Positions 1 to 6,322 of a DNA stretch of 11,769 nt are shown here, piece by piece. The position numbers and the translations under genes were made by a program. Origin of the DNA: an uncultured Megasphaera sp. (lineage in GTDB: Bacteria; Bacillota; Negativicutes; Veillonellales; Megasphaeraceae); the NCBI GenBank assembly GCA_900548635.1, contig URLP01000048.1, positions 1-11,769 of the forward strand, given 5' to 3'. The notes below the pieces were generated by a model. The model did not search any database. It had not been told where the DNA came from and saw nothing but the letters and a program-made list of their open reading frames with translations. The number at the start of each line of letters is the position of its first letter. The stretch's first letter is position 1.

Positions 1-4
1 GGTT

Positions 5-40
5 TGTCAAGGAATTTTTTGAAGTATTTTTTTCAAAAGA
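5..40 (-). promoter_or_regulatory. Possible second leftward promoter, truncated by the window edge
   Basis: A second perfect TTGACA lies at 10-5 on the minus strand, preceded by A-rich DNA (about 14-38) with AAAAAAA and AAAAAA tracts that could act as an UP element. The matching -10 box would fall just outside the window. A second -35 about 95 bases downstream of the first fits a tandem P1-P2 arrangement. The same bases form an imperfect 13-bp inverted repeat (11-23 with 32-44, one G-U pair). Confidence 0.4.
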
Positions 41-76
41 TTCCGCTCTGTGGGGACTTGCCCCGACAGCTTATTT

Positions 77-105
77 AGTATATCACTAAGAGGCATCTAT
101 GTCAA
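77..105 (-). promoter_or_regulatory. Strong sigma-A promoter firing leftward out of the window
   Basis: On the minus strand there is a perfect -35 box TTGACA (105-100), a 17-base spacer and a -10 box TATACT (82-77). Upstream of the -35, about 109-126, the minus strand carries two A-tracts (AAAAAA and AAAAA), like an UP element. Transcription would start near 70 and leave the window, so the gene it serves is not visible. Box quality and A-tracts resemble rRNA or tRNA operon promoters, but that target is inference. Confidence 0.75.
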
Positions 106-131
106 TAGGCATTTTTACTTTTTTCGTTATT

Positions 132-240
132 CGTTCATCGAAGGCGAAACCAGCGCGCTCCGCATCGCCCAGTAAAAGCAACCCCTCAGTCAGCTTCGCT
201 GACAGCTCCCCTATCAGGGGAGCCTTTCCTTCGACGAACG
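132..240. repeat. Structured intergenic repeat with inverted ends (MITE- or REP-like)
   Basis: The ends are inverted copies: CGTTCATCGAAGG (132-144) and CCTTCGACGAACG (228-240), matching at 12 of 13 positions. Inside are a 5-bp pair GGCGA/TCGCC (143-147, 165-169), a 6-bp hairpin with a 3-base loop (189-194/198-203), and a perfect 8-bp hairpin GCTCCCCT-ATC-AGGGGAGC (205-223) followed by CTTTCCTT. The CCCCTCAGTCAGC core resembles a short repeat I recall as common between genes in gut Firmicutes; that likeness is from memory. It codes for nothing convincing. The second hairpin could also act as a weak rightward terminator. Confidence 0.6.
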
Positions 241-262
241 GCCTACTACGAACGATGAACGG
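231..262. repeat. Short GAACG-type repeat, copy 1
   Basis: The words CGACGAACG, CTACTACGAACG and ATGAACGG follow one another here at the right end of the structured repeat. Similar words recur at 2671-2702 beyond the terminator, with CCTACKACGAACG shared by both sites. Two copies are too few to define a family. Confidence 0.4.
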
Positions 263-271
263 ATTTTCCCA

Positions 272-300
272 TGTACTTTACACGTTCTTTATAGTATAAT
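272..300 (+). promoter_or_regulatory. Probable promoter of the binding-protein unit
   Basis: A perfect -10 box TATAAT lies at 295-300. The only hexamer at 17-base spacing, TGTACT (272-277), matches the -35 consensus at three of six positions; TTTACA at 277-282 is closer to consensus but too near. The start would be near 307, giving a leader of about 53 AT-rich bases in which I see no riboswitch or T-box. Confidence 0.5.
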
Positions 301-359
301 TATGTCTAGTAATTGTATTTTATTTTTCTTATTTTATACAGGAACAGGAGTTGTTACAG

Positions 360-1145
360 ATGAACAAAAAATGTTTGGCTTTGGCTGCAGCGGCGCTGGC
401 TGCTGTTACGCTCGTTGCCGGCTGCGGTTCTTCGGCCGACAAGAAAGACAACGCCGCAAGCGGCGACCAGAAGACCCTCGTCGTCGGCATGGAACCGACA
501 TTCCCGCCTTTTGAATTTACGGAAAATGATAAATACATCGGCTTCGATATCGACCTGGCCAACGCCATCGGCGAAAAGATGGGCACGAAAGTCGAAGTCA
601 AGAGCCTCGGCTTCGACGCCCTCATCCCGGCCCTGCGCAGCGGCCAGATCGACATGATCGCTTCCGGCATGGATGCTACACCGGAACGGCAGAAACAGGT
701 TTCCTTCACGGACCCCTATTTCCATGACGGCTATTCCGTCGTCGTCCGCAAGGACAACACGAACATCAACGGCTTCGATGACCTCAAAGGCCGCACGGTC
801 GGCTCCCAGGTCGGCACGAAGGGCGTAGACCTGGCAACGGAAGCCGGCGCTACGGTCAAGCAGTATGACGCCAACAGCCAGGGCTGGATGGAACTCCAGA
901 GCGGCACGTGTGACGCTGTCGTCATCAACACGTCGGTTGCCCTCTATTATATGAAAGAAGGCGGCGACAAGGACCTGAAGATCGTCGGCGAACCGAAGAA
1001 GGCCGATGCAGGCATCGCTATGGCTGTCTCCAAGGACAAACCGGAACTCCTGCAGAAAGTCAACAAAGCCCTGTCTGATCTCAAGGCCGACGGCACGTAC
1101 GCCAAGCTGTACAAGAAATGGTTCGGCATCGATCCGAAGGACTAA
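360..1145 (+). CDS. Amino-acid ABC transporter substrate-binding lipoprotein (paralogue 1)
   Basis: This is a family 3 extracellular solute-binding protein of 261 residues, a usual length for polar amino-acid binders. A lipoprotein signal ends in VAGC with the lipid-anchored Cys at 22, so the mature protein should sit on the outer face of the inner membrane and pass its ligand to an ABC permease. The family signature GFDIDLANAIGEKM spans residues 61-74. Arg110 in ATPERQKQ is the expected clamp for the ligand carboxylate. I place the start at ATG 360, nine bases after AGGAG (346-350); an in-frame TTG at 351 touches that AGGAG and cannot be used well. It is the first gene of a three-gene unit and is about two-thirds identical by eye to the third. 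No permease or ATPase gene is near. Exact ligand unknown. Confidence 0.93.
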   Translation: MNKKCLALAAAALAAVTLVAGCGSSADKKDNAASGDQKTLVVGMEPTFPPFEFTENDKYIGFDIDLANAIGEKMGTKVEVKSLGFDALIPALRSGQIDMIASGMDATPERQKQVSFTDPYFHDGYSVVVRKDNTNINGFDDLKGRTVGSQVGTKGVDLATEAGATVKQYDANSQGWMELQSGTCDAVVINTSVALYYMKEGGDKDLKIVGEPKKADAGIAMAVSKDKPELLQKVNKALSDLKADGTYAKLYKKWFGIDPKD

Positions 1146-1148
1146 TCC

Positions 1149-1793
1149 ATGTATAAGGCATACGTATTCGACTTCGACTACACCCTGGCCAATTCAGAAA
1201 AAGGCATCGTCATGTGCTTCCAGATGCTCTTCGATGCCGAAGGCTATAAAGGCATCCCGGAAGACGCCATCCGCCGTACGATCGGCATGACCATGTACGA
1301 TGCCACAGCCCTGCTCACGGGTGAAACGGATCCGGACCGCATCAACGCCCTGATTACGGAATACAAGGTCCGCTTCTCCGACAAGTACATGACGGCCAAT
1401 ACCCACCTCTATCCGCAGGCCCTGCCGACGCTTCGGGCCCTGAAAAGAAAAGGCGCCCGCTGCTGCATCGTCTCGACGAAGACGCGCTCGCGCATCGGCG
1501 AGACCCTGCGCAAATACGACATGGGTGACCTCATCGACCTCGTCGTCGGCGTAGAAGACGTAAAAGCGGCGAAACCCGCGCCGGACGGCATCAACGCCGT
1601 CTGCCGTCATTTCGGCCTCGCCAAAAAAGACGTCCTCTACATCGGCGACAACACGATCGACGGCGAAGCGGCCAGGAACGCCGGCGTCGCCTTTGCCGCC
1701 GTGACGACGGGCACGACGAAAGCGGCGGAATTTGCCGCCCTGCCCCACGTGGCAATCATGAAGGATCTCAGTGAAATCCTTACACTTTCCTGA
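1149..1793 (+). CDS. HAD-family hydrolase, phosphoglycolate-phosphatase-like
   Basis: A cytoplasmic HAD phosphatase of 214 residues. All four HAD motifs are visible: DFDYT with nucleophile Asp8 and acid Asp10, Ser109/Thr110 (motif II), Lys142 in AAKPAPDG (motif III), and GDNTIDGEAARNAG at 166-179 (motif IV). A helical cap between motifs I and II, about residues 18-85, places it near Gph/PpaX-type enzymes, which dephosphorylate phosphoglycolate, pyrophosphate or other small phosphates. The sequence does not decide the substrate. The start ATG is three bases after the upstream stop, with AAGGA at 1137-1141 as ribosome site, so it is co-transcribed with the binding proteins on both sides. Why a phosphatase sits between two binding-protein genes is unclear. 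Confidence 0.88.
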   Translation: MYKAYVFDFDYTLANSEKGIVMCFQMLFDAEGYKGIPEDAIRRTIGMTMYDATALLTGETDPDRINALITEYKVRFSDKYMTANTHLYPQALPTLRALKRKGARCCIVSTKTRSRIGETLRKYDMGDLIDLVVGVEDVKAAKPAPDGINAVCRHFGLAKKDVLYIGDNTIDGEAARNAGVAFAAVTTGTTKAAEFAALPHVAIMKDLSEILTLS

Positions 1794-1808
1794 CTGGAGG
1801 AACCTACT

Positions 1809-2597
1809 ATGATGAACAAAAAAATTACGACCCTCGTCGCTGCTTCCCTGGCAGCCATGACACTCCTCGCCGGCTGCGGCAATAGCACGGCTGATAAGAA
1901 AGACAGCGGCGCTGCCAAAGGCGACAAGACCCTGATCGTCGGCACAGAACCGACCTTCCCGCCTTTCGAATTCACGGAAAATGAAAAAGACGTGGGCTTC
2001 GACATCGACCTGGCCCAGGCCGTCTGCGACAAGCTCGGCTATAAGATGGAAATCAAGAACCTCGGCTTCGATGCCCTCATCCCGGCCCTGAAGAGCGGCC
2101 AGATCGACCTCATCGCCGCCGGCATGGACGCTACGGATGAACGGAAGAAACAGATCGACTTCACAGACGTCTACTACCAGGGCGGCTACACCATCGTCGT
2201 CCCGACGGGCAATACGGATATCAACGGCTATGACTCCATCGCCGGCAAAACCGTCGGCGCCCAGGTCGGCTCGAAAGCCGCCGACTACGCCCGCGAACAC
2301 GGGGCCAACGTCAAGGAATTCGACACCAACACCCAGGGCTGGATGGAACTGGAAGCCGGCACGTGTGACGCCGTCTCCATCGATAAGGCCGTCGCCCAGT
2401 ACTACCTCCAGCAGGGCGGCAAGGACAAGCTCAAACTCGTCGGTGAACCCATTACCTCCCGCGGCGTAGCCATGGGCATCAGCAAGGATAAACCGGAACT
2501 GAGCAAACAAGTCAACGAAGCCTTGAAAGAACTCAAGGCCGACGGCACGTACGCCAAGATCTACAAAAAATGGTTCGGCGAAGAACCGAAGGCTTAA
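1809..2597 (+). CDS. Amino-acid ABC transporter substrate-binding lipoprotein (paralogue 2)
   Basis: A second family 3 solute-binding lipoprotein, 262 residues. The signal ends in LAGC with Cys23 as lipid anchor. The family signature GFDIDLAQAVCDKL spans 63-76 and the likely ligand-carboxylate clamp is Arg112 in ATDERKKQ. GGAGG at 1796-1800 sits eight bases before ATG 1809, favouring it over ATG 1812. By hand alignment about 144 of roughly 220 mature residues match paralogue 1. Differences cluster in segments near the ligand cleft, such as the residues after FTD and after VGEP, so ligand preference may have diverged (inference). The gene ends 20 bases before a strong terminator, so no transport partner follows it. 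Confidence 0.93.
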   Translation: MMNKKITTLVAASLAAMTLLAGCGNSTADKKDSGAAKGDKTLIVGTEPTFPPFEFTENEKDVGFDIDLAQAVCDKLGYKMEIKNLGFDALIPALKSGQIDLIAAGMDATDERKKQIDFTDVYYQGGYTIVVPTGNTDINGYDSIAGKTVGAQVGSKAADYAREHGANVKEFDTNTQGWMELEAGTCDAVSIDKAVAQYYLQQGGKDKLKLVGEPITSRGVAMGISKDKPELSKQVNEALKELKADGTYAKIYKKWFGEEPKA

Positions 2598-2617
2598 TCA
2601 AACTTCAAACCAGGCAC

Positions 2618-2668
2618 AAAAAAGGACTGCGCATAAGGTGAATCACCTTTATGCGGCAGTCCTTTTTT
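2618..2668. terminator. Bidirectional intrinsic terminator between convergent units
   Basis: The arms are 2624-2640 and 2644-2662, giving 17 base pairs with two single-base bulges and an AAT loop. AAAAAA (2618-2623) lies on one side and TTTTTT (2663-2668) on the other, so the hairpin has a U-tract when read either way. It closes the rightward binding-protein unit and the leftward division/envelope unit. Confidence 0.9.
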
Positions 2669-2670
2669 AG

Positions 2671-2702
2671 TTCGATGAACGATGAACGACCTACGACGAA
2701 CG
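2671..2702. repeat. Short GAACG-type repeat, copy 2
   Basis: TTCGATGAACG, ATGAACG and CCTACGACGAACG follow one another, echoing 231-262. The right part covers the last three codons and stop of the minus-strand gene, so those residues (Arg-Ser-Ser) may be repeat-derived. Confidence 0.4.
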
Positions 2703-4025
2703 TTTATCCTTCTTCTGCAGTTTTGCCATTCTGTCTTTGAGGGACGTGAACTGGCCCTGGTTGTCCGACTGGAGTTCGGCTTCGGGCTGGATGGTCGTGT
2801 CCTTGTAGGCAGCTTTTCGCTGGGCAGCGGCAGCTCTGGCGGCAGCATCGGCAGCGGCCTGGGCGGCGCGCTGTTCTTTCGCCGTGCGTTCGGCCTGGAT
2901 GGCTTCACGGATGGGCTGGAGCTTATTGTCCGGGACGACGAGGAAACGGATCGGCAGGTTGGCCGCTCCCGGCGGCATGATGTGGATGGTCATATCTGTC
3001 CCGGCCGGGAAGGTATCGACGTATTCCATGGCATACGGGTCATTGAGGCCCATGGAGTGGCGGTGCCGCGGCAGTTCGACGATCTTCTTGTTTTCGCCCC
3101 GCTGGGGATCGCTGTAGATCAATTCCGTCACACCGGCATATTCGCCGCCCTGGGTATTGAAGTAGAGATGGATGTTGCCCGTCCCGGACGTGCGCAGGTG
3201 GACCGTGTAGTCCACGCCGTAGTTGCCCGTATCTTCCGAGGCGCGGTTGTCCATGACGTCTTTGCCCTGGAGGAAGCGGTCCCAGACGCCGTCGGCGAGG
3301 AGGATGTAGCCGATGCCGCTCGTCGTTTCATAAGGGATGAGCGTGCTCAGGTAGCGGTCCTTGCCGTGGAAGGTACCACGCAGCTGGACAGAGTCACTGG
3401 CCAGGTACTGCTGCTTTCTGATGAATTCGATCGGGTCTTCCTGAGGCGGCAGGATCATGGACGAGAGGGTCATCGATTCCGGCAGGGTCAGATTGACGAT
3501 GCCCGAGAAGAGCTGGTCCGGGCGGACGACGGTTTCATTGAGGTGCTGGCTGACGACGGCATAGCCGTGAGCCGGGACGTTGATCTTGTTGACCGTCATA
3601 TTGCCTTCGTAATACATGGTCGACAGTTCTTTGCCGACCTGATAGTAGTCCGTGCTGGGCCGCGTGTACTGGAGTCCCTGCAGGATGGCATCGAGCGGAT
3701 ACGGATGCGGATTGTAGAGCATGGCTACGATTTTCCGGTTGTACGGGTGCTGATTGACGTGATAGAAATAGAGGCGCACGTCGCCGCTGACCGTATCCCC
3801 GTAGAGGATCCCGTCACCATCGGCGTATTCCGGACTATCCGAAAGGAGCAGCGTGCCCGTATCGACAGGGGCTGTCATGGAAATCGGCAGCATCCGCTGA
3901 GCGACGACGCGCTGCATGACTTCCGGATCGTCGACAGACGGCAGATCTGCTGCGAAAGAGCCGGCAAAGGGCAGGCAAGCTGTCAGCAGGCCGGCAATAT
4001 AGGTACAGAGTTTCTTAAATTTCAT
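2691..4025 (-). CDS. Secreted or periplasmic protein of unknown function with Ala-rich coiled coil
   Basis: I do not recognise a family for this 444-residue protein. It starts with a signal sequence (MKFKK, then a hydrophobic stretch to about residue 25). Cleavage is ambiguous: SFA-AD near 25 suits signal peptidase I, while LTAC at 14-17 also fits a lipobox. Residues about 30-365 are rich in Tyr, Gly and beta-prone stretches, with no catalytic motif that I can name. Residues about 372-410 are an Ala/Arg/Gln-rich predicted coiled coil, followed by a charged tail ending KLQKKDKRSS. Its ATG lies inside the end of whiA (11-base overlap, different frame) behind only a weak AAGG, so translation is probably coupled to whiA. 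It is the last gene before the terminator. An envelope structural or peptidoglycan-associated role is inference from position and export. Confidence 0.8.
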   Translation of the reverse strand: MKFKKLCTYIAGLLTACLPFAGSFAADLPSVDDPEVMQRVVAQRMLPISMTAPVDTGTLLLSDSPEYADGDGILYGDTVSGDVRLYFYHVNQHPYNRKIVAMLYNPHPYPLDAILQGLQYTRPSTDYYQVGKELSTMYYEGNMTVNKINVPAHGYAVVSQHLNETVVRPDQLFSGIVNLTLPESMTLSSMILPPQEDPIEFIRKQQYLASDSVQLRGTFHGKDRYLSTLIPYETTSGIGYILLADGVWDRFLQGKDVMDNRASEDTGNYGVDYTVHLRTSGTGNIHLYFNTQGGEYAGVTELIYSDPQRGENKKIVELPRHRHSMGLNDPYAMEYVDTFPAGTDMTIHIMPPGAANLPIRFLVVPDNKLQPIREAIQAERTAKEQRAAQAAADAAARAAAAQRKAAYKDTTIQPEAELQSDNQGQFTSLKDRMAKLQKKDKRSS

Positions 4026-4950
4026 CGTGTTTTTGACCTTCTATCTGTTTCGCTATGTCAGCGATTTTTTTGAAGCGGTGGGATAAGCCCGATTTCGTCA
4101 GGCCCGACTGGGCCGCCAGTTCGCTCATAGAGGCTTCGGGATTGGCCAGGCGCAGTTCCGCTGCTTCCCGCAGCTTCGGCGACATGCGCTGGTAGAGTCC
4201 CGATTCCTGGATGCGCGTAATGTCGCGGCGCTGGCGCACGGCGGCATCGACGGTCTTCTGGAGATTCGCCGTCTCACAGTTGACGACGCGGTTGACGTTA
4301 TTGCGCATCCCCTTGACGACGCGGACGCTCTCGAACTTGAGGTAGGCCTGGTCGGCACCGATATACTGGAGGAACTGGGAAACACCGTTCCCTTCCTTGA
4401 TGTAGACGAGATAATCACCCTTGCGGTCCGTCGTCTTGGCGGGCAGGCGGAAGCGGCGCATGATCTTGAGGAGCTTTTCGGCAAAGGCCGCGTTGCCCGT
4501 CACCAGTTCCAGGTGGTAATCGCCCTTGGGCTGGTTGACAGAACCGCCGCCCATGAAGGCGCCCCGCAAAAAGGCGCGCTGGCAGTCGGTCTTTTTGAGA
4601 TCGATGGCAGAAAATTCCGCATCCGTCGGGAAAAGGGAAAGCTCTTTGAGGATTGCCGTGCTCTCCGGCGACGGCGTGACGCGCAGGATATAGTAATTCT
4701 TCTTGCGCAGGCGCAGACCCTGGCGGACGCGCACTTCCGGCCGCAGCGGAAAGGATTCCATCCACATCTTCAGGGCCTTGCGGGCGACGGCGTTGTTCGA
4801 CGTGCTGAATTCGATGCCGATATTGCCGTGCGAGCCGAGGATGAGGGAACCGCCCATACAGAGGAGCGCTGCCAGTTCGGCGAAGCGGCAGGCCCCGTTC
4901 TCCGGTTTGCAGTGGGCGATTTCATTTTTCACTTCTTCTGCAAAAGACAA
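4015..4950 (-). CDS. whiA: Sporulation/division regulator WhiA
   Basis: WhiA (DUF199) is a DNA-binding protein built from a LAGLIDADG-homing-endonuclease-like core without nuclease activity plus a C-terminal helix-turn-helix. In Streptomyces it works with WhiB on division genes; in Bacillus it affects division and chromosome segregation. At 311 residues the protein is full length. The N-terminus MSFAEEVKNEIAH is typical, the second LAGLIDADG-like segment lies near 126-150 (AFLRGAFMGGGSV), the conserved NRVVNCETANLQKT near 220-233, and the helix-turn-helix at about 275-298 (MSELAAQSGLTKSGLSHRF). The start is TTG, ten bases after AGGAGG, and the stop codon of yvcK overlaps that ribosome site. 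It belongs to the conserved rapZ-yvcK-whiA group; the HPr-like crh gene that follows whiA in Bacillus is absent. Confidence 0.97.
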   Translation of the reverse strand: MSFAEEVKNEIAHCKPENGACRFAELAALLCMGGSLILGSHGNIGIEFSTSNNAVARKALKMWMESFPLRPEVRVRQGLRLRKKNYYILRVTPSPESTAILKELSLFPTDAEFSAIDLKKTDCQRAFLRGAFMGGGSVNQPKGDYHLELVTGNAAFAEKLLKIMRRFRLPAKTTDRKGDYLVYIKEGNGVSQFLQYIGADQAYLKFESVRVVKGMRNNVNRVVNCETANLQKTVDAAVRQRRDITRIQESGLYQRMSPKLREAAELRLANPEASMSELAAQSGLTKSGLSHRFKKIADIAKQIEGQKHDEI

Positions 4951-4960
4951 AGAGACGCCG

Positions 4961-4966
4961 CCTCCT
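4961..4966 (-). promoter_or_regulatory. Ribosome binding site deciding the TTG start of whiA
   Basis: AGGAGG lies ten bases before TTG 4950, and its first two bases are the last two of the yvcK stop TAG (4967-4965). Ribosomes ending yvcK therefore finish on the whiA ribosome site. Confidence 0.75.
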
Positions 4967-6311
4967 AACGATGGTTGAATGTGTAACGTTTCAAATAGTA
5001 GTGGAGCAGTTCCGGCGAAAGATCCGTGCGCAGGGCATTGATCAAATCGAAGAGGACGTTGGCCAGCTTCTTCGTATCGTGAGTGGCACTGTTTTCCTTA
5101 TTGATCAGGTCTGAAAGGATGAGCGTCGCGCCGGTCTGGGCCACTTCCTTCTTGTCGATCATGACGGGATGCGAACCGTGGGCGACGTAGCGCTGCAGGA
5201 CGGTCGGGTCGACGTCGCCGTTGTTGGCGATGACGAAGTCGATGAGCTTGCCGCCGGCCTGGCGGTTGATAGCCTTGATGTGGTCCGAGACACTGTAGTC
5301 GTCCGTTTCGCCGGGCTGGGTCATGACGTTGCAGATATAGATTTTCGGCGCCTTGCTAGTGCGTACGGCGTCGACGATATCCGGCACGCAGAGGTTCGGC
5401 ATGATGCTCGTATAGAGGCTGCCCGGGCCGAGGACGATAGCGTCGGCGTCCTTGATGGCGTCGACGGCAGACTGGATGGCCTTCGGGTGCTCCGGCGTCG
5501 TAAAGACGCGCTTGATCTTGCCGTGGGCATGGGGAATCTGCGATTCCCCTTCGATGATGCGGCCGTCCGTCATTTCCGCGTTGAGGCGGATCTTGTCCGC
5601 CGACGACGGGATGACTTTGCCGCGCACGCGCAGGACCTTGCTCGTCGCGTCCATAGCTTCTTCGACGTCGCCCAAAACTTCAATCAGGGCGGCAATGAAG
5701 AGGTTGCCGAAGCTGTGGCCCGTCAGGTTGCCGGAACCGCCGAAACGGTGGGCGAAGAGCTTTTCCATGAGCCCTTCCTTATCGGCCAGGGCGACGAGGC
5801 AGTTGCGCAGGTCGCCGGGCGCGATGATGTCCAGGTCCTGGCGGATGCGGCCTGTCGAGCCGCCGTCGTCGGCGACGGTGACGACAGCCGTCAGATTATA
5901 GGTCTTGGCCTTGAGGCCGCGCAGCATCACGGAGAGGCCCGTGCCGCCGCCGATGACGACGACCTTCGGCCCCTTCGAGAGCTGGAGGTTAGAAAAGATG
6001 AGGTCGCTCAGACTTTCCGATTCGCCGGGCAGGACGACGCCGACCATAGTGCGGATCAGGCGGCGCGTCGCCCAGGCCATTATGAGAAGGCCCACGAGAA
6101 TGACGACGATGCCCATGCTGGCCAGGATCGTGTAGTTATAGTGGCCCGTCGCTTCGTAGAGCAGGCGGAAGGCCCATTCTTCCAGTTCACCGAGCCACTG
6201 GTAGTTAAAGGTCAGGATAATGCCGAAGCTGGAGCACATCATGCCCAGGCCGAACAGGAAGAGCCAGCGCTTGATGTGCAGGCCCGGATGCAGCCATTTC
6301 ATAAAACGCAT
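4965..6311 (-). CDS. yvcK: YvcK/CofD-like gluconeogenesis factor with N-terminal membrane anchor
   Basis: YvcK binds UDP-sugars and, in Bacillus, is needed for growth on gluconeogenic carbon sources and for correct placement of cell-wall enzymes. The CofD-like domain begins near residue 115: GGGTG at 121-125, ADDGGSTGR at 147-155, GDLRN at 166-170, GHSFGNL at 198-204. The protein has 448 residues against about 317 in B. subtilis. The extra length is mostly an N-terminal part with two predicted membrane helices (about 15-35 and 61-82) joined by a short loop, which would place the enzyme-like domain on the inner face of the membrane. The start ATG follows an AGGGGG ribosome site that overlaps the rapZ stop; the spacer is 11 bases. 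No frame damage is seen. Confidence 0.95.
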   Translation of the reverse strand: MRFMKWLHPGLHIKRWLFLFGLGMMCSSFGIILTFNYQWLGELEEWAFRLLYEATGHYNYTILASMGIVVILVGLLIMAWATRRLIRTMVGVVLPGESESLSDLIFSNLQLSKGPKVVVIGGGTGLSVMLRGLKAKTYNLTAVVTVADDGGSTGRIRQDLDIIAPGDLRNCLVALADKEGLMEKLFAHRFGGSGNLTGHSFGNLFIAALIEVLGDVEEAMDATSKVLRVRGKVIPSSADKIRLNAEMTDGRIIEGESQIPHAHGKIKRVFTTPEHPKAIQSAVDAIKDADAIVLGPGSLYTSIMPNLCVPDIVDAVRTSKAPKIYICNVMTQPGETDDYSVSDHIKAINRQAGGKLIDFVIANNGDVDPTVLQRYVAHGSHPVMIDKKEVAQTGATLILSDLINKENSATHDTKKLANVLFDLINALRTDLSPELLHYYLKRYTFNHR

Positions 6312-6322
6312 GACAGCACCCC

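Noticed and set aside
205..231. 8-bp hairpin as a dedicated intrinsic terminator
   Set aside because: The following CTTTCCTT is a weak U-tract and no rightward gene is seen upstream; it fits better as part of the repeat.
99..299. 66-codon rightward frame in the left intergenic region
   Set aside because: It only translates the structured repeat and promoter DNA, has no ribosome site, and its peptide looks like a translated intergenic repeat.
1194..2510. 438-codon frame antisense to the phosphatase and second binding protein
   Set aside because: Shadow caused by GC-rich codon use; low-complexity peptide, no ribosome site, and the sense frames have clear families.
2682..4073. 463-codon frame antisense to the secreted protein
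   Set aside because: It has an Arg/Asp/Val-rich peptide with no family features; the sense frame has a signal sequence and fits the operon.
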